Assembly: GCA_018401695.1 (NCBI GenBank)
Contig: JAGYKD010000003.1
Location: 186,001-250,000, forward strand
Source of the DNA: Flavobacteriales bacterium
Lineage (GTDB): Bacteria; Bacteroidota; Bacteroidia; CAIKAF01
Direction of reading: 5' to 3'
DNA length: 64,000 bases
Shown: positions 18,149 to 26,404 of the stretch, piece after piece
Position numbering within the stretch: the stretch's first letter is position 1
How the letters are laid out: every line of letters starts with the position of its first letter
Translations under genes and position numbers: made by a program
Notes under the pieces: model-generated
Told to the model about the DNA's origin: nothing
Databases searched by the model: none
The model's input: only the letters and a program-made list of their open reading frames with translations

Positions 18149-19984
18149 TTAGGGTTGCCAAAGGTTGTTTTTGGGGTCCTGATCGGCCAAGAGTTGGTCG
18201 GGATCAATCATGATTACTTCCAAATCGTTTATGGGCACAGGCAGTTCAATTTCGTAATACGTGCGCACCCATTCCCAAGCCGGAGCTTGCAGTACTTCGT
18301 TCCATTTGCGCTTGGGCGTTTTAACTCCTCTTTGCACGTCTAAGGGAATCAGCGCCAGGCCTAGAGGACCGTTTTTACGTTTCCAAGCCAAGTCAATGGG
18401 CATTGGAAACAAACCTTTGCGCTCTAAACGAACTCGGGTTTTGTTTCCTTCGCTCCAAACGCTGTCAATGGCGTAATCAATGGTGTGCGTAGAGAAAATA
18501 AATTCCCTGTGGTACCAGTCCAGCTCCATTTGTCCGGCACGTTCCATTTCGCGCATAAAGTCCTCGGGTTTGGGATGCTTAAATTTCCAATGCCGGTAAA
18601 ACCGCTGCATGCCTTCTTGAAAGGCGTCTTCGCCCAAAATATAACGGAGTTGATTCAAAAATACCGCCCCTCCTATATAAGAGGATAAGGAATAGCTTCT
18701 GTTTTGATTGTACCAATCGGCATGGGTGCTCATGGGTTGACGGTTGGGGTCGGACACCATCATGCGGTAGGCCTGGTAGCTTTGCCAATAAAAGGGGTGT
18801 TCGCCGGCTTCATAAACTTCGTGCACCATTAAATCGGTGGCATAGGTGGTGAAGCCTTCGTCCAACCAAGGGTAGCGGCCTTCGTGAAAACCAAAAATGC
18901 CGTAAAACCAATTATGGATGGCCTCGTGAAAGGCCACGTGCACCAAACCGCTCAAATCGCCGGAGGCGGTAATAAGGGTAAGCATGGGATATTCCATTCC
19001 TCCGTCTCCGCCTTGCACAAAGCTAAATTGCGGATATGGGTAGGGCCCAAAGGTTTTGTTCATTTCCTCAAAAAATGCCCGGCACAAGGGTTGAAGCTTG
19101 TCCCACTTCCCATCTTCATTAGATTTGGGGAGGTATAGAAAGTGCAAAAGCGGTCCATCGGTCACCTGCAAGGTTTTATGTGCGTAGTCCGGATCGGCGG
19201 CCCAGGCAAAATCATGCACATTTTCGGCTACAAAGTGCCATTGCAAGGTGTTTTTACCGCCTGAGTTTTTGGCTTTATTTCCTGCTTTGCTGTAACCATG
19301 GCCAACCTCCTCCGCATTTTGCAAAACGCCGGTGGCTCCGACCACATATTCGGAAGGAAGGGTGATTTTTACATCAAAACGACCAAAATTCCCATAAAAC
19401 TCCCGGGCAATATAAGGGTCCGTATGCCAACCGTCTTCATCGAAGGCGGCCAGCTTTGGGTACCATTGGGTCATGGAATAGTCAATGCCCTCGGAGCTGT
19501 TGCGGCCCGAGCGTCGAATTTGTATCGGCACCTGGCTCTTAAATTCCATTTCCAATGCCACGGTTTCACCCGGCAATATGGGCTTGGATAGAGGGATTTC
19601 CATCACCGTACCCAAAATGGTAAAGGCCTGTTCCTCTCCCCGGCAGCGAAAACTGCTGATGCGGTGCCATCCTTGTTCTTCTTCCTTAAGTTTCTGAATG
19701 CGGTCGGCCACCCTACGGTCGGGGTCGGGCAAATGCCTACTGCGGTAATCCATGACCGAATTGGGTTGAAAGGCATTAAAATATAAATGATAATAAACCC
19801 TTCGAAGGGTATCGGAAGCATTGTTGGTATATCGGATGGTTTGACTTCCCTCCAACTGATGATTTTTTGGATCGAGAGCTACTTCCATTACATAATCGGC
19901 TTGCTGTTGCCAATAGCCTTTACGCTGTGCATTAAGCCAGGTTAGGGAAACAGAACAAGCAAGGAGGAATAGGGTAGCCTTCAT
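18149..19984 (-). CDS. Secreted M1 family metallopeptidase
   Basis: Zinc aminopeptidase of the gluzincin clan. The zinc ligands are His353, His357 (HEAIH) and Glu376 (LDEGFTTY). The GGMEYPM motif at 328-334 is the equivalent of the GxMEN exopeptidase signature with Tyr replacing Asn. A signal peptide (MKATLFLLACSVSLTWLNAQ) precedes an N-terminal beta domain beginning near residue 28. 611 residues, so it lacks the large C-terminal domain of PepN. It begins 6 bp after the OmpH-like gene and is probably cotranscribed with it. Confidence 0.92.
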   Translation of the reverse strand: MKATLFLLACSVSLTWLNAQRKGYWQQQADYVMEVALDPKNHQLEGSQTIRYTNNASDTLRRVYYHLYFNAFQPNSVMDYRSRHLPDPDRRVADRIQKLKEEEQGWHRISSFRCRGEEQAFTILGTVMEIPLSKPILPGETVALEMEFKSQVPIQIRRSGRNSSEGIDYSMTQWYPKLAAFDEDGWHTDPYIAREFYGNFGRFDVKITLPSEYVVGATGVLQNAEEVGHGYSKAGNKAKNSGGKNTLQWHFVAENVHDFAWAADPDYAHKTLQVTDGPLLHFLYLPKSNEDGKWDKLQPLCRAFFEEMNKTFGPYPYPQFSFVQGGDGGMEYPMLTLITASGDLSGLVHVAFHEAIHNWFYGIFGFHEGRYPWLDEGFTTYATDLMVHEVYEAGEHPFYWQSYQAYRMMVSDPNRQPMSTHADWYNQNRSYSLSSYIGGAVFLNQLRYILGEDAFQEGMQRFYRHWKFKHPKPEDFMREMERAGQMELDWYHREFIFSTHTIDYAIDSVWSEGNKTRVRLERKGLFPMPIDLAWKRKNGPLGLALIPLDVQRGVKTPKRKWNEVLQAPAWEWVRTYYEIELPVPINDLEVIMIDPDQLLADQDPKNNLWQP

Positions 19985-19990
19985 AGCAAA

Positions 19991-20611
19991 TTAGTTTGCG
20001 GTGGAATCTTCTTTGGTGCCTTTGTAGCGTGCATCGAGGGCTTCTATGGCTTCTCCGGTAACGTCCAAATCGGGGTGCGCATACAAAACGCCGCTGGCCT
20101 TTTGGGTTGCCAAGATAAAATCTACCTCGCGCTCCGCTCCAAAATCCGAAAAGAACGCATGCAAACTGTCGTAAACCTGGCTAATCATATCGGCTTCTTG
20201 CATGGCGGCCAATTGACTTAGTTCCTGCTGGTCTTGCATCAATTGTTGTTGGAAGGCGGTAATCTTTTCTTCCTCCTTCATGCGCTCTCTTGAAGTCATG
20301 GTGGGTACTTTGCGCTCGTAATCCTTGAGCATGGACTGCAACCGTTGCTGTCCATCGCGTAACTTGTTTTCGCGCAGTTGGTTGTCGGAAAGAAACTGGA
20401 CTTCCAAATCTTTCATATATTGGTAACTCGACATAATAGAATCGGCTTGTACATACAGTATTTTGCCGTTTAGGGGCACGCCTGATTCGGCTCCCTTATT
20501 GGCTTGCTTGCTTGGAGTTTCGGAGGGCTCTTTTGAGCTGAAATGAAGAATGTACAAACCAACAACGGCTAGGGCAATAAGGCCCATGAAAAGATTTTGT
20601 TTGGAATTCAT
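19991..20611 (-). CDS. OmpH/Skp-like periplasmic chaperone family protein
   Basis: 206 residues. An N-terminal hydrophobic helix (MGLIALAVVGLYILHF) leads to the typical ILYVQADSIMSSY opening. A long helical, charged segment (about 65-155, coiled-coil-like, rich in Q, E and K) follows, then VDFILATQKASGVLYAHPDLDVTGEAIEAL in the C-terminal sheet, as in OmpH. Skp-type chaperones hold unfolded outer-membrane proteins. The hydrophobic segment could be an uncleaved anchor. First gene of the run toward the M1 peptidase. Confidence 0.82.
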   Translation of the reverse strand: MNSKQNLFMGLIALAVVGLYILHFSSKEPSETPSKQANKGAESGVPLNGKILYVQADSIMSSYQYMKDLEVQFLSDNQLRENKLRDGQQRLQSMLKDYERKVPTMTSRERMKEEEKITAFQQQLMQDQQELSQLAAMQEADMISQVYDSLHAFFSDFGAEREVDFILATQKASGVLYAHPDLDVTGEAIEALDARYKGTKEDSTAN

Positions 20612-20624
20612 GCCTGCTTTTTGG

Positions 20625-20632
20625 CAAAGATA
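20625..20632 (-). promoter_or_regulatory. OmpH-like gene promoter -7 box (TATCTTTG)
   Basis: Minus-strand TATCTTTG, 13 nt before the ATG at 20611. It is the minus-strand partner of the divergent ccmE promoter in the same 160-bp gap. Confidence 0.5.
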
Positions 20633-20740
20633 TTGTTTTATGGCACACCGCAGAAAGCAGGCCTATCAAGGCCTCAATTGTTTAGCTTTCTTTAGGCTTT
20701 AAAAAGACCTGATTTCCCCACGGGTTCTAAAACAAAGCAG

Positions 20741-20748
20741 TAATTTTG
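20741..20748 (+). promoter_or_regulatory. ccmE operon promoter -7 box (TAATTTTG)
   Basis: TAATTTTG fits TAnnTTTG and lies 25 nt before the ccmE ATG at 20774, giving a leader of about 20 nt. No clear -33 TTG. Confidence 0.5.
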
Positions 20749-20773
20749 CCTGTTCAACAAAGAAATTGAGGCC

Positions 20774-21166
20774 ATGAAACGGGTGCATATTTTAATTCTA
20801 TTGTTTGTTGCCATGCTCTCCGGAGTTATATTCGTGGCTCTGGGGAACTCCGATGCCTATGCCTCGTTCCAACAAGCCCAAGACGATCCGGAAAGGGTTT
20901 TTCATGTGGCCGGCACCTTGGATTTGGACAAACCTATGGACTACAATCCTGTCGCCAATGCCAACTTATTTTCTTTTCACATGACCGATCGCCAAGGCCT
21001 CAGCCGTAAGGTGGTGCTGCATAAACCCAGACCTCAGGATTTTGACCGCTCCGAGCAAATTGTGGTGATTGGAAAAATGCAGGGAAGCACCTTTCAAGCC
21101 AAGGATATTCTAACCAAATGTCCCTCCAAATACAACGACGCCCCGACCCAGACCGTAGCTAACTGA
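20774..21166 (+). CDS. ccmE: Cytochrome c maturation protein CcmE, Cys-type variant
   Basis: Periplasmic haem chaperone that passes haem from CcmC to the CcmF lyase. 130 residues: an N-terminal signal anchor (ILILLFVAMLSGVIFVAL), then an OB-fold domain with FHVAGTLDLDKP, FSFHMTD and QIVVIGKMQGSTFQAKDIL. The haem attachment region reads LTKCPSKYND, i.e. Cys116 with Tyr120 (CxxxY) in place of the HxxxY of proteobacterial CcmE. This corresponds to the known cysteine-type CcmE. Its stop overlaps the ccmF start by 1 nt. Confidence 0.9.
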   Translation: MKRVHILILLFVAMLSGVIFVALGNSDAYASFQQAQDDPERVFHVAGTLDLDKPMDYNPVANANLFSFHMTDRQGLSRKVVLHKPRPQDFDRSEQIVVIGKMQGSTFQAKDILTKCPSKYNDAPTQTVAN

Positions 21167-23757
21167 TGGAATTTATCGACGAACAACTATGGCCGGGCAT
21201 TGTAGGCAACTGGTTATTGGTTTTGGCTTTGACAGCCGCTGCCTTTGGCGCCTTCTTTTATTTTAAAGGAACCCGCTCCGAAGCGCACCTTAGGGAACGT
21301 TGGTACCGTTTGGGACGTCGCTTTTTTTGGATACATGCCTCCGCCTTAATGGCTACGGTAGCCCTTTTGTTTGGATTGTTGCTTACCCGGCAGTTCGAAT
21401 ACTATTATGTATGGCAGCATACCAATAAAGCCCTTCAAAACAAGTACATTTTCGCTTCCTTTTGGGAGGGACAAGAAGGTTCTTTTCTATTGTGGGCCTT
21501 TTGGCATGCTATTTTAGGCATGTTTTTGGTACATATGGCTCGAAAACATGAGGGAGGACTCATGTTTACTCTACTTCTAATTCAAGCCTTTTTGGGAACT
21601 ATGGTCTTGGGACGGGTCATTTACTTTCCCGATTTAGGCATTGACTTTACTATTGGTTCCAATCCCTTTTTGCTCACCCGGGAACATCCCAATTTCATGG
21701 GGGCGCCTTTTACCAAACTCCCCGACTACTTAGCCGGACTGGACGGCCGAGGCTTAAACCCTGCTCTGCAGAATTATTGGATGACCATTCACCCGCCCAC
21801 CTTGTTCTTAGGTTTTGCCCTAACGGCCGTGCCTTTCGGGTTTTTAATGGATGGCTTGCTGCGTCGTTCCTTTATGGATTGGATGCGTCCTGCTTTGCCT
21901 TGGACTTTTGTGGGCGTGGCTGTGTTGGGCGGCGGCATTCTTATGGGAGGCGCTTGGGCCTACGAAGCCCTTAGCTTTGGAGGTTTTTGGGTCTGGGATC
22001 CGGTAGAAAATGCCTCTCTGGTCCCCTGGCTCTTGCTCACGGCCGGAGCCCACATGCTCTTGATTCCCAAAAAGACCAAACTGGTGCTTCAGTTGGCCTT
22101 TTTGTTCTTGATTTTTGCCTTTATTTTCGTCTTGTATTCCACCTTTCTTACCCGAAGTGGTGTATTGGGCGACGCCTCCGTGCACTCCTTTACCGACTTA
22201 GGCTTAACCGGTCAATTGTTGCTCTTCTTATTCTTTTTTATGTGGCTGCCGGTGGTGGTCTTGAGCCCCAAAAAGCACCGATTTGCTTATTTGGTGGTTT
22301 CTCTTTCCGTCTGCCTCTTTGGTTTGGCTTCGGATTTTGCCGGCCCGGCCAAGCTGCTTTGGTTCTTATTCGGCCTGGCCTCGGCAGGGTATTTTGTGCA
22401 TCAACTCAACCAAAGAACGCAGAGCAAGCAAATACTGGTAGAAGACAGCACCTATTCCCGCGATTTTTGGATGCTGGTGGGTAGTATGGTTTTGTTGGTG
22501 AGTGGGCTGCACTTAACCATCGAAACCTCCAAGCCCGTTATTAACAAATTGGTGGGCACAAGCATGGCCGTGGGAGATGTGGGCGATTACAACCAAGTGC
22601 AATGGTGGTTTGGTTTGTTGGTTTCGGTGCTTATGGGCATGAGCTTGTTGCTGCCTTATGCTCGAAAAACCGGCGCACCTAAAGGTTTGGCCAAACAATT
22701 GCTCCAACCCGTTTTGGTGGTTACTGCCCTGGTATTGACCGGTGTTGCCCTTTGGGACGAATTTCGGCATCCCATACATCTTGCTTTGGCCTGGGGCGGC
22801 GGTTTAGCTGTGGTAACTTCTCTGGTTTATGCCGGCCGCTTTTTCCGCAAATACCCTGCCCAAGCCGGGGGCGCGGTTGCCCATGGAGGATTTGGATTGC
22901 TAATGTTGGGTGTAGTGGTTGCCACGGGACACCAAACCACCATTTCTGAGAACAAAAATTTCATCCAATTGGAGGCCCTAAACGAAGAGTTTCGAAACGA
23001 CGAAAACGTGATGCTCTTCCGAAACGATACCGTACAAATGGGCGATTACTATTTGGTGTATAAAGGCGATAGCATGTCCGGCAATTATGCCTGGTACCAA
23101 ATTGAATACCTCAAATCCAACCCACAAGGCGGTTTGGAAAAGGCTTTTACCCTGTACCCGCGACTCATCATGAGCAATACCATGGGCAATGTAGCGGAAC
23201 CCGCCACCGCTCATTTCTTGCACAAAGACATCTTTACCCACGTAACCTACGTAGACCTGGACCGTCTAAAACGCCGCATGGCCGGAGTCGATGCCCCTAC
23301 CTACGAAGAACCCCAGCACTTTAAACTCGACGTGGGCGATACCGTCTTTTCCTCCAACGCCTACGTGGTTTTAGAAGGCATAGAAATGTTGGAAGCTCCC
23401 GATACCACCTTAGCCGACAGCTTGCTGAACCTGGAATTGGCTCCGCTCTTTACCGTGCGCAACCTGGAAGGTCGACCCGATTCGGTGCGTCCTTTCTTTA
23501 GAGTAGAGGGCAGCCGCTTGGTTACCCGTGCCGATACTGCCGCACGCAACGGAATGGTAATTGAAGTTACCGGACTTTTGACGCAGGAAAACAAAGTGGA
23601 AGTCACCATGATCCGGAAAAAATACACCGACATGGACGATTTCATCATTATGAAGGCGGTGGTATTTCCCGGGATTAAAATCCTTTGGGCGGGTTGTTTT
23701 TTGCTGGCCATCGGAAGCCTTTGGGCCGCAGGGTTTCGATTTAGACAAAACCGCTAA
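21166..23757 (+). CDS. ccmF: Cytochrome c haem lyase subunit CcmF
   Basis: Large polytopic protein that ligates haem to apocytochrome c. The WWD-type haem motif (GGFWVWDPVENASLVPW) lies near residues 272-288, and conserved histidines flank it (MTIHPPTLFLGFAL, AGAHMLL). About 14-15 membrane helices occupy residues 10-600. A soluble periplasmic region at about 610-835 (with NKNFIQLEALNEE, then AWYQIEYLKS) precedes one last C-terminal helix. At 863 residues it is about 200 longer than the E. coli protein. Overlaps DUF2520 by 1 nt (TAATG). Confidence 0.93.
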   Translation: MEFIDEQLWPGIVGNWLLVLALTAAAFGAFFYFKGTRSEAHLRERWYRLGRRFFWIHASALMATVALLFGLLLTRQFEYYYVWQHTNKALQNKYIFASFWEGQEGSFLLWAFWHAILGMFLVHMARKHEGGLMFTLLLIQAFLGTMVLGRVIYFPDLGIDFTIGSNPFLLTREHPNFMGAPFTKLPDYLAGLDGRGLNPALQNYWMTIHPPTLFLGFALTAVPFGFLMDGLLRRSFMDWMRPALPWTFVGVAVLGGGILMGGAWAYEALSFGGFWVWDPVENASLVPWLLLTAGAHMLLIPKKTKLVLQLAFLFLIFAFIFVLYSTFLTRSGVLGDASVHSFTDLGLTGQLLLFLFFFMWLPVVVLSPKKHRFAYLVVSLSVCLFGLASDFAGPAKLLWFLFGLASAGYFVHQLNQRTQSKQILVEDSTYSRDFWMLVGSMVLLVSGLHLTIETSKPVINKLVGTSMAVGDVGDYNQVQWWFGLLVSVLMGMSLLLPYARKTGAPKGLAKQLLQPVLVVTALVLTGVALWDEFRHPIHLALAWGGGLAVVTSLVYAGRFFRKYPAQAGGAVAHGGFGLLMLGVVVATGHQTTISENKNFIQLEALNEEFRNDENVMLFRNDTVQMGDYYLVYKGDSMSGNYAWYQIEYLKSNPQGGLEKAFTLYPRLIMSNTMGNVAEPATAHFLHKDIFTHVTYVDLDRLKRRMAGVDAPTYEEPQHFKLDVGDTVFSSNAYVVLEGIEMLEAPDTTLADSLLNLELAPLFTVRNLEGRPDSVRPFFRVEGSRLVTRADTAARNGMVIEVTGLLTQENKVEVTMIRKKYTDMDDFIIMKAVVFPGIKILWAGCFLLAIGSLWAAGFRFRQNR

Positions 23758-24545
23758 TGAAACCGCTGCGCATCAGCTTTGTAGGCACAGGGCATGTAAG
23801 CTGGCATTTAAGCGATGCGCTGTTTCAGGCAGGGCATCACATTCAAGAATTTGCCGGCCGCAGTTTAGAAAAGGCCGAAACCTATGCCCGTAGGGTAGAG
23901 GCAGAACCTTTAGGCAGCACTGCCCTAATTAGCCCTCGCGTTGACCTTATTTTTTTGTGTGTTAGCGATGGCGCCATTGCTCCGGTGGCCCAACAAATTC
24001 CCAAAGGACCCGCAATCTTGGTGCATTGCTCCGGAGCACAGCCCTTGCTCCAAATGCCGGATCGACCCACCGGTGTTTTTTATCCGCTGCAAACCATACG
24101 ACGCGAAAAACGCTTGCATTGGCCAAGCTTACCCCTATTTGTGGAAGGCTCCGACATGGAATGCACCGCCTTGCTTTTTGATTTGGCCTCGCAGTTATCG
24201 CAAGAGGTGGCCATGCTGCAAAGCGAAGAGCGGAAAAAGTTACATCTGGCCGGAGTTTTTGCTTCCAACTTTGTGAATTTCTCCTGGTTGCTGGCCCAAG
24301 ACCTGTGCAACCATGCCGGGGTTGACCCTGAGTTGATGCATCCGCTCATGGAAGAAACCTTGGCCAAGTGCCTAGAATTGGGGCCGGAAGATGCCATGAC
24401 CGGACCTGCCTACCGCAACGACACCCAAAGCTTGGAGGCCCATAGGGAACTATTGAACCAACAACCAAGGCTTTTGGAGGTCTACAACACACTTTCCAAA
24501 GCCATACAACAACGATTCCCCCAAAAGAACAAGCATGGATCTTAA
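23757..24545 (+). CDS. Rossmann-fold/DUF2520 oxidoreductase-like protein
   Basis: The N-terminal Rossmann domain starts with ISFVGTGHVSWHLSDAL, a GxGxxxxxL nucleotide loop, followed by VDLIFLCVSDGAI. The C-terminal DUF2520 domain contains GVFYPLQTI, FASNFVNF and MEETLAKCLELGPEDAMTGPAYRND. It resembles F420/NADP-dependent reductases and 6-phosphogluconate-dehydrogenase-like folds. The true substrate is unknown. Placed between ccmF (1-nt overlap) and the KdsC-like gene (11-bp overlap), so it is cotranscribed with both. Confidence 0.85.
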   Translation: MKPLRISFVGTGHVSWHLSDALFQAGHHIQEFAGRSLEKAETYARRVEAEPLGSTALISPRVDLIFLCVSDGAIAPVAQQIPKGPAILVHCSGAQPLLQMPDRPTGVFYPLQTIRREKRLHWPSLPLFVEGSDMECTALLFDLASQLSQEVAMLQSEERKKLHLAGVFASNFVNFSWLLAQDLCNHAGVDPELMHPLMEETLAKCLELGPEDAMTGPAYRNDTQSLEAHRELLNQQPRLLEVYNTLSKAIQQRFPQKNKHGS

Positions 24546-25050
24546 GGCAAAGTTTCAAAACATTCAAGCCGTTGTTTTTGATGTGGACGGAGTGTTCACC
24601 GACGGCACGGTACAGTTGTTCCCCGATGGCTCGGTGGTACGCACCCTCAACAGCCGCGACGGATTTGCCGTACAATATGCCGCCCGAAAAGGCCTACCCA
24701 TGTATGTGATTACCGGGGGAAATTCGGAGCAAGTAAAAGAGCGGCTGGAGGCCCTGGGCATTCGCCGGGTAATCCTAAGCGCCTCCGACAAATGGGAGGT
24801 CTTTCAGCATTTGGCCATTGAAGAATCCTTGCAGGCCGAAACCGTATTGTACATGGGCGACGATTTGCCCGACTACGAAGTAATGCAGCAGGTAGGTATG
24901 TCGGCTTGTCCCGAAGATGCGGCCTCCGAAATCCAACAGCTGGCCGATTACATTTCTCCCTTGGCCGGCGGCAAAGGCTGCGTCCGCGACCTATTGGAGC
25001 AAGTGTTGCGCAGCAAAAAACAATGGAACGACGGGGACAACACCTGGTAA
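24535..25050 (+). CDS. HAD family phosphatase, KdsC-like
   Basis: 171 residues of the C0 HAD subclass with no cap domain. The motifs are FDVDGVFTDG (nucleophile Asp16, acid/base Asp18), the threonine motif YVITGGNS, the lysine in ASDKWEVF and GDDLPDYEVM. Such tetrameric enzymes include 3-deoxy-D-manno-octulosonate 8-phosphate phosphatase of the lipid A pathway, and the same family serves as N-acylneuraminate phosphatase-like proteins. No kdsA/B/D lies in the window, so the exact substrate is inferred from family only. It ends the four-gene ccm operon. Confidence 0.85.
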   Translation: MDLKAKFQNIQAVVFDVDGVFTDGTVQLFPDGSVVRTLNSRDGFAVQYAARKGLPMYVITGGNSEQVKERLEALGIRRVILSASDKWEVFQHLAIEESLQAETVLYMGDDLPDYEVMQQVGMSACPEDAASEIQQLADYISPLAGGKGCVRDLLEQVLRSKKQWNDGDNTW

Positions 25051-25131
25051 AACCGCTTGGGAAGCATATTTTAGGTTTGGTTTGGTGCGCCTAATCCGTC
25101 TCCGGTTCCAAGTCCTCGGAGGCCGGCCACC

Positions 25132-25185
25132 TTCGGCTAAGCGCTACGTGGGCTTCGTACCTCAGCCTCCGTCCGCTAAGCCGAA
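25132..25185. repeat. GC-rich hairpin intergenic element
   Basis: Arms TTCGGCTAAGCG (25132-25143) and CGCTAAGCCGAA (25174-25185) pair with one mismatch. Flanks from about 25088 to 25250 resemble those of the element near 50.2 kb. Shared features are a left end GGnGCGCCT..TCCG..AAGTCCTC and a right end TCCGGGCTTT with ATTCTTyGG before a TATTAGG/ATAATACGG end. It opens a gene-free stretch to 25838. Confidence 0.6.
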
Positions 25186-25258
25186 CGGGCCGCCCACCTC
25201 CGGGCTTTCCACCTCCGCCGGGGCGCGTGATTCTTCGGTGTATTAGGTCCCATTTGAA

Positions 25259-25280
25259 GAGACGCAAAATCTTGCGTCTC
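25259..25280. repeat. Solo copy of the GAGACGCAA..TTGCGTCTC palindrome
   Basis: A 22-bp near-perfect palindrome (one central asymmetry) identical in its arms to the tandem array at 15.4 kb. Here it occurs singly, just before the IS3-type transposase remnant. Confidence 0.75.
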
Positions 25281-25370
25281 TATTGTCGTGTTCAGCAAAA
25301 ACCGGACAACAACATCCAAAGGCTTACATTTCGTTTATGTGCAAACAATGGAGAACCTTCAGTTCGGTCT

Positions 25371-25480
25371 TCAACTTCAATAGCCCTTGATGCCATTAAA
25401 GAGCGCAAGACCATTCCTGAGCTTGTGGGTACGTATGCATTGCATTCCAGCCGGATTCAGGCTTTGGAACCTGGCTTATT
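25371..25480 (+). pseudogene. Remnant of an IS3-family transposase OrfA
   Basis: A short stretch translates to IALDAIKERKTIPELV followed by GTYALHSSRIQ. This matches the helix-turn-helix opening of IS3-family OrfA proteins, which carry (V/A)ALEAIK..KT..ELA..Y.VHP.QI.. followed by W+. The frame loses the pattern immediately afterwards, where homologues have a tryptophan and a lysine-rich helix, and no OrfB is present. It is therefore a decayed fragment of about 110 bp. No terminal inverted repeats were identified. Confidence 0.6.
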
Positions 25481-25586
25481 TGGAACTTGCATAGCCCGTC
25501 GATAAACGAGGGAAAGCTACCAAGGACAGAGTTTCAGCCCTGGCTATGAAGCGCATAAATGGCACGCAAAGGCCATTCATCCTTGG

Positions 25587-25624
25587 GAGACGGGAGGCAT
25601 CCCGAGAGACGGGAGGCATCCCGT
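25587..25624. repeat. Short direct repeat with hairpin (GAGACGGGAGGCATCCC)
   Basis: GAGACGGGAGGCATCCC occurs twice in tandem, and the second copy continues to GTC, so GACGGGAGGCATCCCGTC can fold on itself. No gene is associated with it. Confidence 0.5.
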
Positions 25625-25686
25625 CTTTACTTGAAGCATACTCCCCAAAAAATCGCCCCCAAGGCCCGTGGAGGACCGCCCGAACT

Positions 25687-25765
25687 CTGCGCTTAGCCGC
25701 TCCAAGGCGAGGAGGTGGAGCCCCAATAGGGTGAACCCCCGCAGGCTCGGAGCGGCTTAGCGCAG
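25687..25765. repeat. GC-rich hairpin intergenic element
   Basis: Arms CTGCGCTTAGCCGCTCC (25687-25703) and GGAGCGGCTTAGCGCAG (25749-25765) pair at 16 of 17 positions. The interior holds GGTGGAGCCCC and GGGTGAACCCCC. Second such element in the gene-free stretch 25051-25838. Confidence 0.65.
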
Positions 25766-25838
25766 GGGAGGGAGTCCGGAATAAGGCCGACTAGATTAGA
25801 AACACTACCTAGAGTATAGGGGCCCGCCCTCCAAGCTT

Positions 25839-26402
25839 TTAACCGAAAAGTAAAGGGATGAATTCGTCGAAGGCTAAGGCCGGGCTGTAGTTGCGGTCGT
25901 GGTATTGGTTGGCCATGATTTTAAGCCATAGGCCGCGGTCGCTTAGTTTGCGGTATTCCAGGTGGATGTTGCCGTAGCGCTGGTTCCAAGGGGCGGCGCC
26001 TTCTACTCTGGGTTTCAAATAATATACTTCGGTGAGGCGCAGGCCGCTGTCCAAAAATTCGTGGTGCTTTTCGGTGAAGCTTAGCTTGTAGTCCAGGGCT
26101 TGGACGCGGGCGCAAAGCCTGTCGAGCAGCCAATGCTGTGCTTTGACATCCCACTCTTCCGGCGGTTGAAAAAAGAGCCCGTTGGATACCGGGGATTCGT
26201 GCAAATGGATCATCAATCGGCTGTCTAGACCGCTGCGTTTGAGCCGCCAGGCAGAAAGGATTTGTTTGCTCCATTCCTCGGCTTCGCCCGAGGCCTCCCA
26301 AGCTTCGGCGGCATGTTTTTCCCAATCTTGCCGCTCTAAGGCTTCCCGAAAATCTTCGGGTTGGGGTTTGCTGCGCTTCATTATGTTTCTCAGCCAATCC
26401 AT
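25839..26402 (-). CDS. Conserved-type hypothetical protein, unknown
   Basis: 187 residues from the ATG at 26402, which is only 2 bp after the stop of the upstream DUF2279 gene; the open frame itself continues to 26456. I do not recognise a domain. The N-terminal third is charged and tryptophan-rich (LERQDWEKHAAEAWEASG). The C-terminal half predicts an alpha/beta fold with VYYLKPR and NIHLEYRKL. No signal peptide or membrane segment. Probably cytoplasmic and cotranscribed with the DUF2279 gene. Confidence 0.6.
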   Translation of the reverse strand: MDWLRNIMKRSKPQPEDFREALERQDWEKHAAEAWEASGEAEEWSKQILSAWRLKRSGLDSRLMIHLHESPVSNGLFFQPPEEWDVKAQHWLLDRLCARVQALDYKLSFTEKHHEFLDSGLRLTEVYYLKPRVEGAAPWNQRYGNIHLEYRKLSDRGLWLKIMANQYHDRNYSPALAFDEFIPLLFG

Positions 26403-26404
26403 AC

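Noticed and set aside
25227-25505. A 92-codon open frame as an intact gene
   Set aside because: Only about 35 codons resemble IS3 OrfA; the rest is unrelated and includes the palindrome copy, so it is a remnant.
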